From contig JAQSEB010000007.1 of the NCBI GenBank assembly GCA_030063045.1, forward strand, positions 1,901,491-1,965,490: 64,000 nt of DNA, in the 5' to 3' direction. Under the pieces are notes generated by a model. That model ran no database searches. It was not told where the DNA came from and saw only the letters and a list, made by a program, of their open reading frames with translations. This DNA comes from Pratylenchus scribneri. Taxonomy: Eukaryota; Nematoda; Chromadorea; Rhabditida; Pratylenchidae. A program made the position numbers and the translations under genes. Shown piece by piece: positions 25,986 to 37,714 of the stretch; the first letter of the stretch is position 1, and each line of letters begins with the position of its first letter.

Positions 25986-28900
25986 ATGAACCGATTTAGA
26001 AGGAAACAAACAAATCGGATAATTTTTCAAAGATTGGAAAATAATTTAATGGCTATTATTACTCTTGGATCAAAACGATTAATTTTGGCTGCAAGTAAGG
26101 CGCAATTTTTAACATCAATTAAATTAAATACAATAAATTTAGAACGTTTTTATGCAGTAGCAGCACCGGGAACAAAAGGTTGCTTAATTATATAAAAATA
26201 ACTAATAAAGATATTAATTAATTAATAAGTGGTTTACAAACGAGAAAAGCCTCATATGAATGTTGGAACAATTGGGCATATTGACCATGGAAAGACCACA
26301 CTGTCATCGGCAATCACAAAATGTATTGATAAATTAGATTATGATTAAATTAATTTGTTAATTATGTGAAGATTTGGCTGCAAAAAAGATGGCAAAATAC
26401 AAGTCGTATTCGGACATTGACAATGCACCAAATGAACGTAGTCGTGGCATCACCATACACACATATCATTTGGAATACGGTTTGGGTGTTGAAATTGATT
26501 ATAACAAAGAGAAATTAAAAATGAAATGCAGAAAAAATAACGGTTCATCAGTGGTTTATCCTAGATACCCAAACCATATACCCAATCAATAGATCTCATC
26601 GAAACTCATCATTTGATAATCTTTGCTTACGTTTAACCCGTACACCGAGAGTTCCGCACCTGAAAATTGCGCACCCAGCCAAATCCGAAAATTGCACATG
26701 GGAAAAATCGAAAATTGCACACCCGAAAATTCCGCACCCAGCTAAACCCGAAAATTCCGCACTCGGGAAAAATCGAAAATTGCGCACTCTTCCAGACCCG
26801 AAAATTGCGCACTAGGAATTTTATTAAATAAATCGCAGAAAAATTAAAAAATAAGTACAATCATCAATTTTTTTATTTATTATTGCTTTATAAGATGGGT
26901 CCTCTTATCAAATACATTTATAAATACTGTGCCACTTTATATTCATACTAAATTAATAAAGCCCGAATCATTTTCAATAAATACATTTTTTTTAAATTTT
27001 CTTTTCTATTTCATCATTATCGTTTCATATTACAATTGCATTTTGCATTACAATATTTGCGCATTTTTAAAACATATATAGTATATACTAATTGTAATTT
27101 ATAAAATCAGGAGATAATGGACATTTTATTCAATTGAATATTTTAAATTCCATGGTGCGCGATATTCGTTTTTAGATGAGTGTGCAAATTTCGGGTCCTC
27201 AATTTTCGATTTTTCCCGAGTGCGGAATTTTCGGGTTTAGCTGGATCGCGTGCGCAATTTTCGGTGAGTCGTTTAACCAATTTTAAATTTGTTTTGTACC
27301 AATAACCTAATGATGGTTATGGTTTAGAAGGTTTATACCCTTACAACTTAATTTTTGATCAAACCTTGGCAAATTATAATATCAATCGACACATTTTGAC
27401 GAAATTTATTGATTAGTTTATGGTTTGAATTTTGGAAGTCTAGACAAACCCATGAACCGGTTAAAAACTTGACCATTTTCAATTTTTTGCCAAATTAGAT
27501 AATACCCATAATAAATTGCATTCTTTTGTTTTACAGAAACCGCCAAAAGGCACTATGCACATTTGGATTGTATGTTTGGGGGATTAATCCATAAATTTTA
27601 TGAATCATTTTGTGTTTTATGCCCTGGCCATGCGGATTATATCAAAAATATGATCACCGGCGCGGCACAAATGGAGGGTGTAATTTTGGTGGTGGCAATT
27701 ACGGATGGGCCAATGCCGCAGGTTTTTTAAATAAGAAAAATAATAAAATGGAAAATATTTTCAGACAAGAGAACATCTTTTGCTGGCACGTCAGGTATTG
27801 AATATATTCGATTTGCATTAATATTGATTGATTACGGTAGTGTGGTGTCCCACAACACAATATTTGCATTTATTTGAACAAAATTGATGAAGTGAACGAC
27901 AATGAGACCAAAGAATTGGTGGAGATGGAACTTCGCGAATTATTAAACGAATTTGGTTATCCGGGCGACACGGCACCAGTAAGAATATTAAAAAATCTAA
28001 ATTGTTAAGCAAATTTATATTTTAGATTATTCCTGGTTCGGCATTGTGCGTTTTGGAAGGGAAAAACCCCGAAATTGGGGAAAAATCAATTGAACAATTG
28101 TTGAATTCATTAGATTCGTTTGAAGAACCTCGCCGTTTAATAGTACATTTAAAAATGGTAATATGAATTTTTATTTTTAAGGACAGCCCATTTTTGATGC
28201 CAATCACATCCAAGCATAAAATTACAGGCAGAGGATCAGTTCTTGTTGGAACAATTGAGAGCGGCAAAGTTAAAAAAGGCGATGAACTAGAAGTTGTAGG
28301 CTTTGAGCAGAACCAAAGAATTATTGTCTCCGATATTCAAGTTTTCAATAAAAGTATCACAGAGGTAGTTTTTTTTCCTATAGTTGGATAAACTTTATTT
28401 TTTAGTTGCATGCAGGTGAAAATTGTGGTATACTTTGTAAAAATTTAAGGTAAATTTATCAATTGGTATGGAAATTGAGAATATTGTTTGGGGTAATGAA
28501 TAGTTTTATTTATGTTGAATATTTTTTTTTAATTTATATTCTTTAATCTGATATCCAATCCATTTATTATCCCAAATAATAACATCAATTTCCATACCTA
28601 ACCAGAAATTTAAGGATCGAATATGTTCAAAGAGGAATGTGGATGGTTACGCCGGGATCCGTCAAACCAACAAATATAGTCAAAGTGACCATTAAAATTT
28701 TTCTTTGAATTATATTTTTATGTAGGTGGAATTTTATATGATGACTGAAGAAGAAAGTGGTGGTGGAAGAAAGGAGGGGATCCGCCCTGGTTATAACAAT
28801 CGCATTTTCTGTACAACTTGGGATAAAGGTTATAATATAAATTTCAACAGATTAAAACTCAGTTTTAATAGGTGGTCGTATCTTTTTCAACAATGAATTG

Positions 28901-29174
28901 CTGATGCCTGGCGAATACACAACGGGCTATTTGGTTTTCGATAGAGAAGTTCCACTTAGTAAAAAAGATTTTTTATTTGTTTTAAATTATTTGTTTTTTT
29001 ATAAATTCAGAAAAAGGATCAAAATTTACAATGCATGGAAAACAAGACAGGGCTATTGGCTACGGAATTGTATCACAACTTTTTGAACCAGAGTTCATTG
29101 ATGCGAAGAACAAATTTGATTTTGAAGTGTTTCTTAAAAGAGCAAAGCCATATAAAGAGAATGATAAGATCTAA
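25986..29174 (+). CDS. TUFM: Mitochondrial elongation factor Tu
   Basis: Carries aminoacyl-tRNA to the mitochondrial ribosome. The N-terminus is basic and free of acidic residues at first ([11 protein letters not shown]), as in a mitochondrial presequence; an in-frame ATG at 26049 is an alternative start. GTP sites: G1 GHIDHGKTT, switch [15 protein letters not shown]3 [20 protein letters not shown] (if the 51-nt segment 27570-27620 is removed), and G4 LNKIDEV. Domains 2 and 3 follow: [47 protein letters not shown] and EYTTGYLVF. The end is [19 protein letters not shown] plus a Lys-rich tail to KENDKI, about 29 residues beyond bacterial EF-Tu. Nematodes have two mitochondrial EF-Tus with C-terminal extensions suited to truncated tRNAs; which one this is remains open. 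One intron holds a 632-bp element (26639-27270), another looks introner-like (28450-28614). Confidence 0.93.
26639..27270. mobile_element. Inverted-repeat element in an EF-Tu intron, 8-bp TSD
   Basis: 632 bp flanked by GTTTAACC at 26631-26638 and 27271-27278. Terminal repeats are imperfect: left CGTACACCGAGAGTTCCGCAC against inverted right GACTCACCGAAAATTGCGCAC. The left arm is a run of GAAAATT(G/C)CGCAC units (26660-26815), echoed in reverse on the right (27175-27265). No coding capacity. It sits inside the intron that separates HLEYE from [10 protein letters not shown], so it lengthens the intron without breaking the frame. Confidence 0.88.
27570..27620 (+). other. 51-nt segment: GT...AT intron or 17-residue insertion in EF-Tu
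   Basis: The conserved G3 motif DCPGH is interrupted after GATT (27066-27069 of the codon run, i.e. g27566 to t27569) by 51 nt that start GTATGT, a good donor, and end TTTTAT. Removing exactly 27570-27620 restores D-C-P-G-H. There is no AG anywhere in the segment. It is also a multiple of three with no stop codon, so reading through it would add 17 residues inside the GTPase motif. Confidence 0.75.
28450..28614 (+). mobile_element. Introner-like intron with inverted repeats and 10-bp flanking repeats
   Basis: This EF-Tu intron (after KNLR, phase 2) is bounded by AAATTTAAGG at 28441-28450 and 28606-28615. Inside are inverted copies of GGTATGGAAATTGA (about 28465-28478) and TCAATTTCCATACC (about 28585-28598), with weaker pairing further in. 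The 3' splice AG falls in the right-hand direct repeat and the donor G in the left-hand one. This is the layout expected if a small element inserted into an exon and became an intron. Confidence 0.6.
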
Positions 29175-29397
29175 GAAGTTGAATTTTTATGAATAACAAG
29201 AGTCAAAAGTAATTTATCTCAATCTTTAATTCACATTTTATCAATTTGTTTTTTGTTTCAGTTTTAAATAAGAGAATAAATTAAAAAATTAATTTTGATA
29301 CAATTTTTTATTATCTTATTAAAACGATTTATAATACGTACTTTAATTTTTTACCAACAAAAAATACATAATACATTTTCATTTTTTTTTTGAAAGC

Positions 29398-32219
29398 ATG
29401 GACAACAAAATAGAGGATTTTATTCAAGGCCATTTAAATGAAGAACAATTTTTACGAAGTATTTTGGCCGAAAGAGGTAGAATTGACGTAGAAAGAATGT
29501 TGAACAGAGTGCAAGCCATCCAAGGAGAATTGAACACAAGGCTTAGACAGGGAGTAAGTTTTATTTTAACTAGTTTAATCAATTATATGTACATTACATT
29601 AAAAACGAATTTTCTGAAAGTATATTCTTGAATTATTTTATAGGTTGAAGAAAATTATCCACGACTAATTGAACAAGTGACAACAATTGAACAGCTTGAT
29701 AGTGCGCATTCCAATTTCCAACAAGAAATGGATATCATTGCTAAAAAAGCGGAATTATTGGCCAAACAAATGGACCAAAAGGTAAATTATGCTAAATATA
29801 TTATTACAGAAAATATATTAAGACAAAATGCATGAAAATTGATAATTTGGCTATTTTCAATTTGACAAGAACAAAAAGGTTTCTTAAGAATTTTAATTTT
29901 TTTCTTTTATTCAGTTTTTTAGATTACTTGCCGAGTCTTTAAGGTATATTTTATTTATACAATCAGTAGCAAAAATATTTATAGATGTGAAAATTTGATA
30001 AATCAATGGCGAGAAGAAAAAGATTTAATTAGGAGAGCTGAAATTATCAGTGAACTAAATATGATTGTTAAAAACAATGACAAACTTAAACAGGTAATAG
30101 ATTAAAAAACAATCAATAATATTATATATTTTTAAGTTAAAATGGCTGCAAGAATGTTTCATATTCAAACGTGAAGAAATGATTTCTATTACACGCCGTG
30201 AATTGCTTGAACAATTGCGTTCTTCACTTCAATCTCTTGATTCCAATATGGTCAACACAACATTAAAATCATTGCAAAAACTACTTGGTACATAAATATT
30301 TATTGATTTACATTTTTTTTGTTTGAAGATGGTGCTTATCAAAAAGAAATAAATTTATTGACGGAGGATGCAGTTCAAGAATTGGATTCTTTCTTTCTCC
30401 AATTTGGTACACAATCGGATAAAGAAAAAGTAAAAAAATTACTCCCTCAATTGGGAAAAAAATTACATGCACTCCTTGAACAATTCCAATTATTGGGTAA
30501 GAAACAAGTTTATTTTTATTATTATAAATTATTTAAGGCCCAGAAAATTCGCAACATTTTTCGCGGCAAGTTGGCAAAATAATAACTATCAGAATGCCTC
30601 CTGATTTTCCTTACGCAATGAGATTTGTTCAAACAATTTATAAATGCCTTCTAACTCATAACGATACAATTTCTAATATAATAAGAGATGCTTTGAAAGC
30701 CATTTGGGCCAGTAAACTCAACCAATCATTATGCACTCTTTTTACCTTAATAGATGAAAATTTACAAGGGGAAGAATATAGACACGCAATAATTGTTGAG
30801 AAGGTTAAAATTTAATAAATGAATAAAAAGTTAATTATTATTCAAATTTAGATAAATGGAGCATTTCGTAGTGAACTAGCAAGTGTTAATTGGGATAATC
30901 AACTACAGAAAGAGATGGAAGCGAATATTGGAAAAGCACTGCAATATGTTGCCGTCAAACTAGAACAAAAATTACAATTTGGGGATGCAACATTACGTTT
31001 CATTGGAAGAATTTCAAAAGCACAAACGCTCAATTATGAATTGCTGAACATTGCTCATGATTTGGCTTGGTAATCAAATTTTCAAAATAGACTAATTTAT
31101 ATTTTTAAGCCATTGGCCAAATTTTTCTGGACCACTTTCAACTATTATTCACTCATCTTTAAAGACAATAATTGATCAAATGCGTGCAACCGTGTCTTTG
31201 GTATTAAATTCAATGCATGGTAATCCGAAAAACAATAATAATACACACTTAATAATACTTAAAAATAATCAGATGAAAACATGCAAATGCCGTTAACTGG
31301 AACAACATCTGAATATATAAAAGAATTATGTGCACATTTGAAGTATAATTATTATGGTGAAATTTTATTAAAAACTGTTTTTTAGAGTATTTCGGCAGCA
31401 TTGCTCTTTAATAAAGCCAATGAACAATTCAATGGAAGAGTTGCCTTCTTTTTTAAATGGATGTATTGAACAATTTTTACTGAATATTTCATTAATTAGG
31501 CCATTAAATGGAAACAGCATTAATAGATATGTAAAAGATTTTGATTATCTCTGTAAAAATGGGCTGCAGGTAAAATTCTGGGCAAATTTAATATTTAAAA
31601 ATAATTAAAGATTTTTAATTGTAAATATGCTAAAATGTTGAACATGAATCAACAAATCCAAGAATTTTTACAATCAATATCCGATAAATGTGATCAATTC
31701 CATCAAATGATTGAATCGGATCTTGGGAAACAATCTACTATAATCGTTTGTTTTTTTTTAAATTTTTAACTGGGAATAGCCTAGAAATATGTAGGTATAC
31801 AATGAGATTTTTTTTTGTTTTACTGCGACCAGCTTTTATTAAGTAATTGGGAGAAAATTGCGATAAAAATGAAATGTAAATAGAACTTTTTTAAGTCGAC
31901 ATTGGCTGTTCCACAGTGGTTCATCGCTCATCTGATTATTTGTGCTGCGAATGAGGAACTCTATTTGCCACATGATTCGTATCACTTATTTATTTATTTA
32001 TACCATAAAAATTATTAAATAATATTCAGAGTTGGTTGGTCCCGATTTGATTACGTTAAATGGTTCACCGAGAATTCTGATTTCGAGCATTGGCGTTTTC
32101 TACGCGGACTCTTGGATTCTTACAAGCAATCAATTATTGAAAAAGGGGGCACAGAATTTATCCGACAATTTCCAGTTTTAAATCAACTGGTTAATAGCAA
32201 CATTTACCAAGAAGTGTAA
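29398..32219 (+). CDS. cogc-5: Conserved oligomeric Golgi complex subunit 5
   Basis: Subunit of the COG tethering complex for retrograde intra-Golgi vesicles, on the cytosolic face of the Golgi. ATG at 29398 gives IEDFIQGHLNEEQFLRSI, ERGRIDVERMLNRVQAIQ and NYPRLIEQVTTIEQLD, the coiled-coil N-terminal region seen in COG5. Next are LLAESLRCENLINQW-like residues near 29940-30010 and long helical exons (30319-30815, 30852-31071). The C-terminal part has NISLIRPLNGNSINRYVKDF, equivalent to human ASLIRPLGEGGKMRLAADF. It ends with QWFIAHLIICAANEELYLPH, GWSRFDYVKWF, FLRGLLDSYKQSI and EFIRQFPVLNQLV. The stop is at 32217-32219. A few internal exon junctions (around 29780-29940) are uncertain. The gene begins 223 bp after EF-Tu on the same strand. 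Confidence 0.85.
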
Positions 32220-32348
32220 TGAAATGATGACAATTGAGGAATTTTAACAGGATTAAATAAAATGTGTTATAAGACATAATACAATAATATTATAATTTAT
32301 TTAAAATATTTAAATAAATTTAAATAAAACATGAGGAGATCGTAATTA

Positions 32349-35055
32349 TTAATAATTGAGTAAAATCTCAGCTGGAATGGCAGCATTGTTGAATTCAAAT
32401 AAGGGTTCATCGTTCGATATTAAAATAGATGGATCAGCTTCGACCATTTCCAACCATTGAGCATTGTACCAGTGAAATTTAGTTTCCAAAATTTTATTTT
32501 TCCAATGGATATTAATTTCCTATTAATTAAAATTTTTCTTAAAATTGAAAAAAAGAAATACCGAAATTCGTTCTAATGCCTTACTAGCAAGATTGCGTAT
32601 CCGATTGTCATCATTGTGCAGAAGATTTAATAACATTTCCACAATTCTTTCGGTTTCGCACAATTTATTTGCAATTTCACAATGGGAGAGTAAATAAATA
32701 AAGACAAAACAACATTGTAGAACGATTTCATTTTCGTTATAATATTCTAAAATGTAAAATGGTGATAATGTTCGTAAAATAACCATACTGTTTAATAATG
32801 TTATGATTAGTGGAAGCAATTTATTTTTCACTTGATCCGCCATTTCAATACTGTGTTTAGCCAATATTCCAGAAAAAATTATAACCTGCTGATGGAAAAT
32901 TTTATAGGAAATTTTTAATTTAATAACCTGCAAAAGTAAATCATAACTTATTATCATTTTTGAACATTTTTTTGTCCGCTTCATTTCATTTTCTATGCCA
33001 ATACGGGATTGTTGTTTCTCTGCTTCTTGTAATAATGTCATTAAAAAATCGGTCAATCCGTGGCGACGATCCAATTCCGGCCAAAAAACATCGGTTATTT
33101 GAGCACAAATGGCCAAACATTCAAGTCCGAACAGGTATATCTTATCAGAATTTGGCGCTGGGAAAATCTATTGTTATATTTTAGAAAAATTTTTATGTAA
33201 AAATGGAAAATAACCTTAACGATCGCATTTTCCAATAGTTGGGGTACCCATTTTCTGAACATTTCTCTGGTGGGCCCTTCATGTGCAGCAATGTTTCTGG
33301 CAATCTGATTTTAGTTATAAGAGAGTAATTAGAATTTTAAAATTGCCTTAATTATTAGCAGATCTCCGAATTCTTCTTCTAGCGCATATGATAATAGTGA
33401 ATCTAATTGTTTTCCGTCTGTACCACATAATAATTGAGCATTTCGCTTCTCAAGAACAACGTTGAAAAGTAGTGTTTTTACTAATATTTCTCGTTTTTCT
33501 TTTTCGGATTCATTCAATGCAATGGTTGAGCCATGAAAAAGTAATTCAAGAAGCTATAAATTAAGAATTGCAAAAAAATTTATAATAATAAGCAATCTTA
33601 CTATCGATATTGAATCAGTATAAGCAATCATAGCTTTTCCATCATCCACAGTGCTCAATTGATACATCAGTGCCAGAGAAATATTGCATTCTATATAATA
33701 ATAAATTATATCAAAAATATTCCAATTTATAAACCAGATAGATACGGTGATATAATGGGAATAAGTCCAGATTGTACCATTCGCCGACAATTTAACAGGT
33801 TAAAAGAACAGTTGAATAGTATGGAAAAAATTGTGATACGCATTTCGTAATCAAATTTGGCGGTGTGCCTGGATGAAGAGATAAAAAATATCAGCTTCTC
33901 GATGGTTCCTTCAGTATCCTAAAAGAAAATTTTATTTCTAATAGGATTTTATTTCTCATATACGATGATATATTCTTGATTTTCGGTGATTTGACTGAGC
34001 TTCCAAATAAACTTTATGGAGACGAAAAGGAGCTTCGGTGAATCATGTTCTATCGCCATAAATAGCAGTTGCATTAACCCCATTTGAATCATTTTGGCTT
34101 CAATTTGGCAATTATCTGATAAATTCATTAAAATCTGGAGACAAACTGAAAAAATTGAAATAAATTGGGATTAGAAAAAAGCTGACTGGTGATAAGTTGA
34201 TCTGCCTTTCGAATAGCCATTCGCCATTTATTTTTCGAATTTTCATCCTTCAATTCAGACATTTGTTTTCTCCATAATTCCCACCGTTTTAATTCATATT
34301 CGGCTAGTTGAAAGTTTAATAGACCAATTTTCCATTGTGAAAGGATTGCGTGTAAAGAGTTGAATTCGGAAAGTTTATAGAACAAGTGACATAATTGAAT
34401 GGCCAAATCAAAATTACGTTTCGAATCCTATATTAAAATATCATTTAAATCAAAATTTCTATATTACCTCCTTGAATGTTCTCTGTAAAATGCTTAATAA
34501 CCGCTCATTTCTAACAATTTCAGTCAGTTCTTTTAGTGATAACTTCAAAATCAATTTGGAAATTAATGAAACACCGTGCTCTTTTAATTGGCCTTCATCA
34601 TAAAGCATTTCGATGTACTCCTTGGATTTTAAAAAACACATTTTAAATGATAAAATACCTCTAATTTTGTAAGATTTGGTTCCTCCTCTTTGCAAAAGAT
34701 TTCAGAAGAATTGAATGGAAAAAAATCTAAGTGATTAAATAAAATATATAAAATTTTAAACGAATTTACCTGTTGTATTTAACCTTTTTTGAAGATAAAT
34801 GATTAATTGTTCCAATTTGGCTAAATAATCAGCGGGTACTTTGCATTGTTCATAAATGAAATTAGCAATTGCTCTTGGATTCGATTGCTCACTCAATCCA
34901 ATTAATTGTATACTAAAAGTTTTCTGTATGAAATGGAAAAATTAAACAAAATTATACATTTTTAATTGTTCCTCATCTGTTGAATCTTCGGAATAGCGTA
35001 ATACAACTGCTGGCTCAATCAAATGTGGCTCCATTTTTAAATTATTTATGGCCAT
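32349..35055 (-). CDS. kap-1: Kinesin-associated protein 3 (heterotrimeric kinesin-2 KAP subunit)
   Basis: Armadillo-repeat accessory subunit of kinesin-2, the anterograde intraflagellar transport motor of ciliated sensory neurons. The start complement at 35053-35055 gives MAINNLKMEPHLIEPAVVLR, and then YLAKLEQLIIYLQKRL matches the KAP3 EVEQLLYYLQNR segment. Helical repeats follow: EYIEMLYDEGQLKEHGVSLI, LLNFQLAEYELKRWELWRKQ (KAP3: HELKRHELWQEE), CLQILMNLSDNCQIEAKM, QLSTVDDGKAMIAYTDSIS, and KAIRNIAAHEGPTREMFRKW (KAP3: KMIRNISQHDGPTKNLF). Near the end are IRNLASKALERI, FHWYNAQWLEMVEADP and PAEILLNY with stop complement 32349-32351. It is shorter than vertebrate KAP3, lacking the long C-terminal tail. 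The 3' end lies 129 bp from that of cogc-5 (convergent). Confidence 0.93.
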
Positions 35056-35257
35056 TTTTTATTTAACTAGCAATAGCTTTATAAATTTTATTATGAAAAA
35101 ATAATAATAATAATTATGATTTATGATGAATTGACATTAAAACAAATGTATTTTTTTTTTTAGTTTTTTAAATAAATTTTATTGTAAAAAACAAAATAAA
35201 ATTAAATCAAACAAATGAGAAAATGAGATTTCAAACATTCATTGTATGATAATATTA

Positions 35258-37714
35258 TCAACAAGTCCATTCCATTTTCTTCGCAGGAATTAATGGCAAT
35301 AATTTCTCAAGCCAATGTTCCCTGTTTTCTTCCCAAATAATTTCAATCCGGTTTGCTTGTTCACCAACTTGTGCCAAAATTATTTCAGAGTTAAACATTT
35401 CAATACCATCCTAAAAATTATTTATATTATAATTAATATAAACAATAAATATACGGGTTTTATATTCAAATTGGGATCTATTTCTTCTTTAAGTATTTCC
35501 GCAATTTTTTCCCATTGCAACACCGTTTGGGGCGTATAATAAATTGCACTAAAACAAATTGAATGCAATTCAATGCCTAATTGTTGAGCTGCTTCTTCAG
35601 TTGATATCATTGCCAATTCATTATTCTTAGAATTCAAATAAACAAAAATATATATATATAAAAAAAAACTAACTTCTCTATCCAAATAAACGAAGCCATC
35701 TAATGGAAAAGTTTTGTTATCTGAGCTTGAGCAATTTTGTTTTGCTTCGGTGATTAATTTCTCTGGAATATTGACATAAAAGTTTGGTTGAGATTTGATT
35801 GTGACTGTTTCCCCATTCGCTGGCTTGAAAACACGGAGGCCAAATTCCTTAAAAATAAGATAATGCCAATGTTGATTGAAAGTCAATAATAACCTTTTCA
35901 ACTTCCCCTTTGAGTACATCCATTTTTTGGCTTTCACCGTGTACAAAAAGAACAGCCCCTGGATCAACATCTTTGATCAATTGTTTAATACCATTTGCAT
36001 CAGCATGTGCAGAAAAAGACATATATTCTACTTTTAATTTTACTTCATACTTAAAAATAAATATAATTTTGAATAAATTTATTTAAAACCAACCATTTTC
36101 CCATCAATATCAACCTTTTTAGCGCCAGCAATTACTTTTGCACCAACGGTGCCTTGTGTGCAATATCCAGGCATAATGATTGCATTTTTTTCATCTCCGC
36201 ACCATTTTTTAAAAACATTTAATGATTGACCACCATGAAGCATTCCTGGAGTGGAGAATACTACCATCGGTCCAGCTGCATCAGCATATTCGTTTCGAAA
36301 TGGTTTTATATGTTTAAAATCAAAGATATTTCGATGCACAAATGTTCTTTTAACTTTTTCATTTGTCCAATTGATGAAAAGACGATAAAACTGACAAATG
36401 GAAAAATTGAAATGAGTAATAAATATATTACCTCGGTAGCTCGTGAAGCCAGACCTTAGAAATTTTATTAAATAAATAATCTTTAAAATAATGATACCAG
36501 CTGAAAAATAGATTGGGACTTTCAAATCCAGTCTTTCCCAGTACATATCCAATAAAATGCAAAGTTCTTGCGCTCTACCCAAAGCAAAAACCGGAATTAA
36601 TACCTTAGTTTAAAATTATTATCAATATTCAATAATATATCAATTAAAAACCTTTCCGCCTCCTTGCACAGTTTCGTGTACTTTGTTCAGAAAATCCCTT
36701 TCTCTAACACGTTTCGAATCTCGCACAGTAGTTGCATAAGTTGTTTCTGTTATCAATAAATTCGGCCGTAATCCAGGTGGAACTTTTGCAGCATCCAAAT
36801 GTCTGTCTGGGGTCATATTAAAATCGCCTGTATAAAGCACCTATAATTTTAAATAATTTTTAAAGATTTGGTCACATAATAATACCGATTCATCGCCAAC
36901 TTTCACCAGAAACATTGCTGCACCGAGTACATGACCAGCATAAAATCTGTTAATAATTTTATTTATCCCTCGATTTTCTAAAAAAAATAAATAAACTAAC
37001 GCTTGAATACTGAGTTGATCATCAACTTTAATTATTTCATGTAAATTAACGGCCGTCACCTTTATGAATGAAAAAATTAATTTTAATATTTAAATTTAAA
37101 CCTTCCTCATGCAATCCTTGATCATTTGAGAAGTGAAAAAATTTGATGACATTTCACCTCTATGTTCGGTGACTACTTTGCGGAAATCCTCCTATAAAAT
37201 ACAATAATTAAAGAGTAAAAATATAATATCATACGAGTAAAACGGGTACAATTGCTTTGGAAGGATATGTCATATAGAGCGGTCCTGTTGGAAAAATGCG
37301 TATTCAAAAATATTAAAAAAATAATATAAATTAAATTACCCGAATATCCAATCATCTCTGTCATATAAGGCAATGCTCCACAATGATCAAGATGAAAATG
37401 TGAAATAATGACACAATCAAGATGTGCAGTCAAATCTCCAGGGGCTTAAATATATTGATCACCATAATTTATACATATTTAATGACAATGAGTAATACCT
37501 ATATATGTGAAGTCGGGAAAACGTCTCTCATCAGCAAATCCCATGTGCATGCCACAATCAAGCATAATATTTTTTCCACCAATTGTAACCAAAATGCAAC
37601 TACGACCAACATCTTGACCCCCACCTAAAGGTGTTACCTGAAGAAAAACCAATTTTAAAATGTTTTAACGGATTTTAAAAGCATGCAATGTATAATTACC
37701 CGTATCTTTGGCAT
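35258..37714 (-). CDS. ints-11: Integrator complex subunit 11 (CPSF73-like RNA endonuclease)
   Basis: Catalytic nuclease of the Integrator complex, cleaving 3' ends of snRNAs and paused Pol II transcripts. Start complement 37712-37714 gives MPKIR, then [31 protein letters not shown], and the metal site [19 protein letters not shown] (HxHxDH). Then come [34 protein letters not shown] and [17 protein letters not shown]. The beta-CASP region has [33 protein letters not shown] and [16 protein letters not shown]. The C-terminal region ends [14 protein letters not shown] with stop complement 35258-35260. Every metallo-beta-lactamase/beta-CASP motif seen is intact. KAP3 starts 202 bp downstream on the same strand. 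Confidence 0.95.

Noticed and set aside
27541..27630. U12-type (AT-AC) intron as the explanation for the EF-Tu segment
   Set aside because: The 5' end is GTATGT, there is no U12 branch-site motif (TCCTTAAC-like), and the 3' end is not AC.
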